Shown here: one piece after another, positions 38,913-40,256 of the stretch | Layout of the letters: each line of letters opens with the position of its first letter | Numbering within the stretch: position 1 is the stretch's first letter | NCBI GenBank assembly: GCA_023251805.1 | Contig: JAHEYB010000032.1 | Coordinates: forward strand, 1 to 40,256 | Source of the DNA: Bacteroidota bacterium | GTDB lineage: Bacteria; Bacteroidota; Bacteroidia; 2-12-FULL-35-15 | Direction: 5' to 3' | Length of the DNA stretch: 40,256 bases | Made by a program: the position numbers and the translations under genes | The notes under the pieces: generated by a model | Told to the model about the DNA's origin: nothing | Databases searched by the model: none | What the model saw: only the letters and a program-made list of their open reading frames with translations

Positions 38913-39599
38913 TTATTTTAAAAGTTCTAAAGCCAGCTTGGGTAAACCAATGCTGGCTTTTTCTTTGATAATTTTCAGATTAGTAATTCCATTAACTTTA
39001 ATATCACTCGGGTCGATTAAATATTTAGGAATGTCTTGTGAAGTGAAGTCAATAATTCCTGCGGCAGGATAAACAGCCATAGAAGTTCCTACCACCACAA
39101 AAATATCCGCTTTTTCTGCAATAAGGTTAGCAACATCCATCATGGGAACCATTTCACCAAACCATACAATGTGTGGACGAAGTTGCGAGCCTTTTTCGCA
39201 TTTATCCCCCAATTTTATTTCTTCTCCTTTTATTTTGTAAACTAGAGAATCGTCAATTGTACTGCGACTTTTAGTGATTTCTCCGTGGAGGTGCAGCACT
39301 TTTTTTGAACCGGCACGTTCATGCAAATCATCAATGTTTTGAGTGATGATTTGAACATCATATTTTTGTTCCAATTCCACCAAAGCAATGTGCGCTTTGT
39401 TGGGTTGGGCTTCCAACACTTGTTTTCTCCGTCTATTATAAAAATCTAGAACCAAGGATTGGTTTTTGACCCAAGCTTGAGGGGTAGCAACTTCATTTAT
39501 GTCAAATTCTTCCCACAATCCACCACTGTCGCGAAAGGTCTTGATCCCGCTCTCAGCACTTATTCCGGCACCAGTAAAAACGACTAATTTTTGTTTCAT
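38913..39599 (-). CDS. cobB: NAD-dependent protein deacylase, class III sirtuin (CobB-like)
   Basis: A 228-aa cytoplasmic sirtuin that removes acyl groups from lysines using NAD. It shows the NAD site GAGISAESGIKTFRDSGGLW (10-29), TQNIDDLHERAG (86-97) with catalytic His105 in HLHGE, then RPHIVWFGE and VVVGTSMAVYPAAG. Tyr54 and Arg57 in DFYNRRR are the class III (Sirt5-type) residues that bind acidic acyl groups such as succinyl or malonyl. The four zinc cysteines of E. coli CobB are not present; only Cys134 remains, so the small domain probably holds no zinc. The start is ATG. The gene is convergent with and 5 bp from the T9SS cargo gene. Confidence 0.94.
   Translation of the reverse strand: MKQKLVVFTGAGISAESGIKTFRDSGGLWEEFDINEVATPQAWVKNQSLVLDFYNRRRKQVLEAQPNKAHIALVELEQKYDVQIITQNIDDLHERAGSKKVLHLHGEITKSRSTIDDSLVYKIKGEEIKLGDKCEKGSQLRPHIVWFGEMVPMMDVANLIAEKADIFVVVGTSMAVYPAAGIIDFTSQDIPKYLIDPSDIKVNGITNLKIIKEKASIGLPKLALELLK
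38929..38966 (+). terminator. Terminator of the T9SS cargo gene, inside the sirtuin coding end
   Basis: AAAGCCAGC-TTGG pairs with CCAA-T-GCTGGCTTT (13 bp with one bulge, 5-nt loop), followed by TTCTTT on the plus strand. It begins 22 bp after the cargo gene stop and is contained in the last 16 codons of the convergent sirtuin gene. Confidence 0.8.
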
Positions 39600-39716
39600 G
39601 AATCGCTAATGTAAATATTATTCTCGAAAAGGCAATTTTATACCGCCAATTTGATTGAAAAGGCTAGTATTTATTGAGAAATTGTTATATTCGCAATTCA
39701 AAAAATTTACCACAAA

Positions 39717-40256
39717 ATGGCAAAATTAAGAAAGCAAGATGCATTGGATTATCACTCACAAGGAAGACCAGGAAAAATTGAGGTTGTTCCCACAAAACCG
39801 CATAGTTCACAACGTGATCTTTCCTTAGCATATTCACCAGGTGTTGCAGAACCATGTTTAGAAATTGAAAAAAATCCCGAAGATGTATACAGATATACAG
39901 CTAAAGGGAACTTGGTAGCTGTTATTTCTAATGGTACTGCGGTTTTGGGGCTTGGAAACATTGGAGCGTTGGCTTCAAAGCCTGTAATGGAAGGGAAAGG
40001 ATTACTTTTTAAAATATTTGCTGATATTGATGTGTTTGACATTGAAGTGGATGCAACGGATATTGATTTGTTTGTAAATACAGTCAAAGCCATTGCCCCA
40101 ACCTTTGGGGGAATTAATTTGGAAGACATAAAAGCACCTGAATGTTTTGAAATTGAACGCAGATTAAAAGAAGAATTGAACATTCCCTTGATGCACGATG
40201 ATCAACACGGTACAGCAATTATTTCAGCTGCAGCGTTGTTGAATGCTTGCGAAGTA
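39717..40256 (+). CDS. maeB: NADP-dependent malic enzyme, N-terminal part (partial at right edge)
   Basis: From the ATG at 39717 a frame of 180 codons stays open to the window edge. It encodes the malic enzyme N-terminal and start of the NAD-binding domains: [83 protein letters not shown] and [10 protein letters not shown]. The last two supply the metal-binding Glu and Asp residues. This is the MaeB family (decarboxylating malate to pyruvate), in Bacteroidota usually fused to a phosphotransacetylase-like C-terminal domain, which lies beyond the window. A TATATTCG element about 23 bp upstream is one base from the -7 consensus. Confidence 0.93.
   Translation, partial: MAKLRKQDALDYHSQGRPGKIEVVPTKPHSSQRDLSLAYSPGVAEPCLEIEKNPEDVYRYTAKGNLVAVISNGTAVLGLGNIGALASKPVMEGKGLLFKIFADIDVFDIEVDATDIDLFVNTVKAIAPTFGGINLEDIKAPECFEIERRLKEELNIPLMHDDQHGTAIISAAALLNACEV

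Noticed and set aside
39752-40183. A 143-codon minus-strand frame at the right edge
   Set aside because: It is the antisense shadow of the malic enzyme, which is identified by several conserved motifs on the plus strand.

Overview
The window is a stretch of chromosome from a low-GC member of the Bacteroidota. Evidence for this: three proteins carry type IX secretion (T9SS) C-terminal signals (one type B, two type A); there are SprB and PKD surface repeats; there are Bacteroidota-specific families (DUF2723/TMEM260-like, DUF6029, Omp28, Big_5 lipoprotein); and several promoters fit the TTG / TAnnTTTG pattern of the Bacteroidota primary sigma factor. I cannot place it below phylum; a gliding or surface-adhering flavobacterial, sphingobacterial or chitinophaga-like lineage fits. 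I see no transposase, phage, plasmid or CRISPR genes.

Left third (1-11.7 kb): a truncated exported-protein gene at the edge, then a giant 3695-aa secreted adhesin (28 SprB-type repeats, about 8 Ig-like repeats, PKD domains, T9SS type B signal). It is apparently co-transcribed with a small exported protein encoded just upstream. Its transcription ends at a strong hairpin.

Middle (11.7-23.4 kb): a decayed copy of the edge gene's 5' end; a TPR sensor-like membrane protein that stops where a SpoIIE phosphatase domain often begins; tRNA-Gln(UUG) with promoter, terminators and a broken second copy; a DUF2723 membrane glycosyltransferase; a NodB deacetylase; a HEAT-repeat protein; an unknown protein with an AT-rich dyad upstream; a GNAT acetyltransferase; a SlyD-type isomerase; and an aminotransferase plus omega-amidase pair (methionine salvage / glutamine transamination).

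Right part (23.4-40.3 kb): a minus-strand cluster of Big_5 lipoprotein, free-methionine-sulfoxide reductase and ComF; a plus-strand cluster of membrane coiled-coil protein, RuvB and QueG; and a long minus-strand run of envelope genes. That run holds a T9SS-secreted thioredoxin-like protein, a TlpA-like thioredoxin, a DUF6029 outer-membrane protein, an Omp28-type lipoprotein with CxxC, a beta-barrel protein and a UbiX flavin prenyltransferase. It is followed by a helical-repeat protein, a small T9SS cargo protein, a class III sirtuin and the start of a malic enzyme.

The intergenic spaces are unusually rich in dispersed palindromic repeats of at least six kinds, several of which intrude on gene starts. 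Many first codons are not ATG, and several longest open frames start too early. I chose starts from promoter position, codon type and family length.
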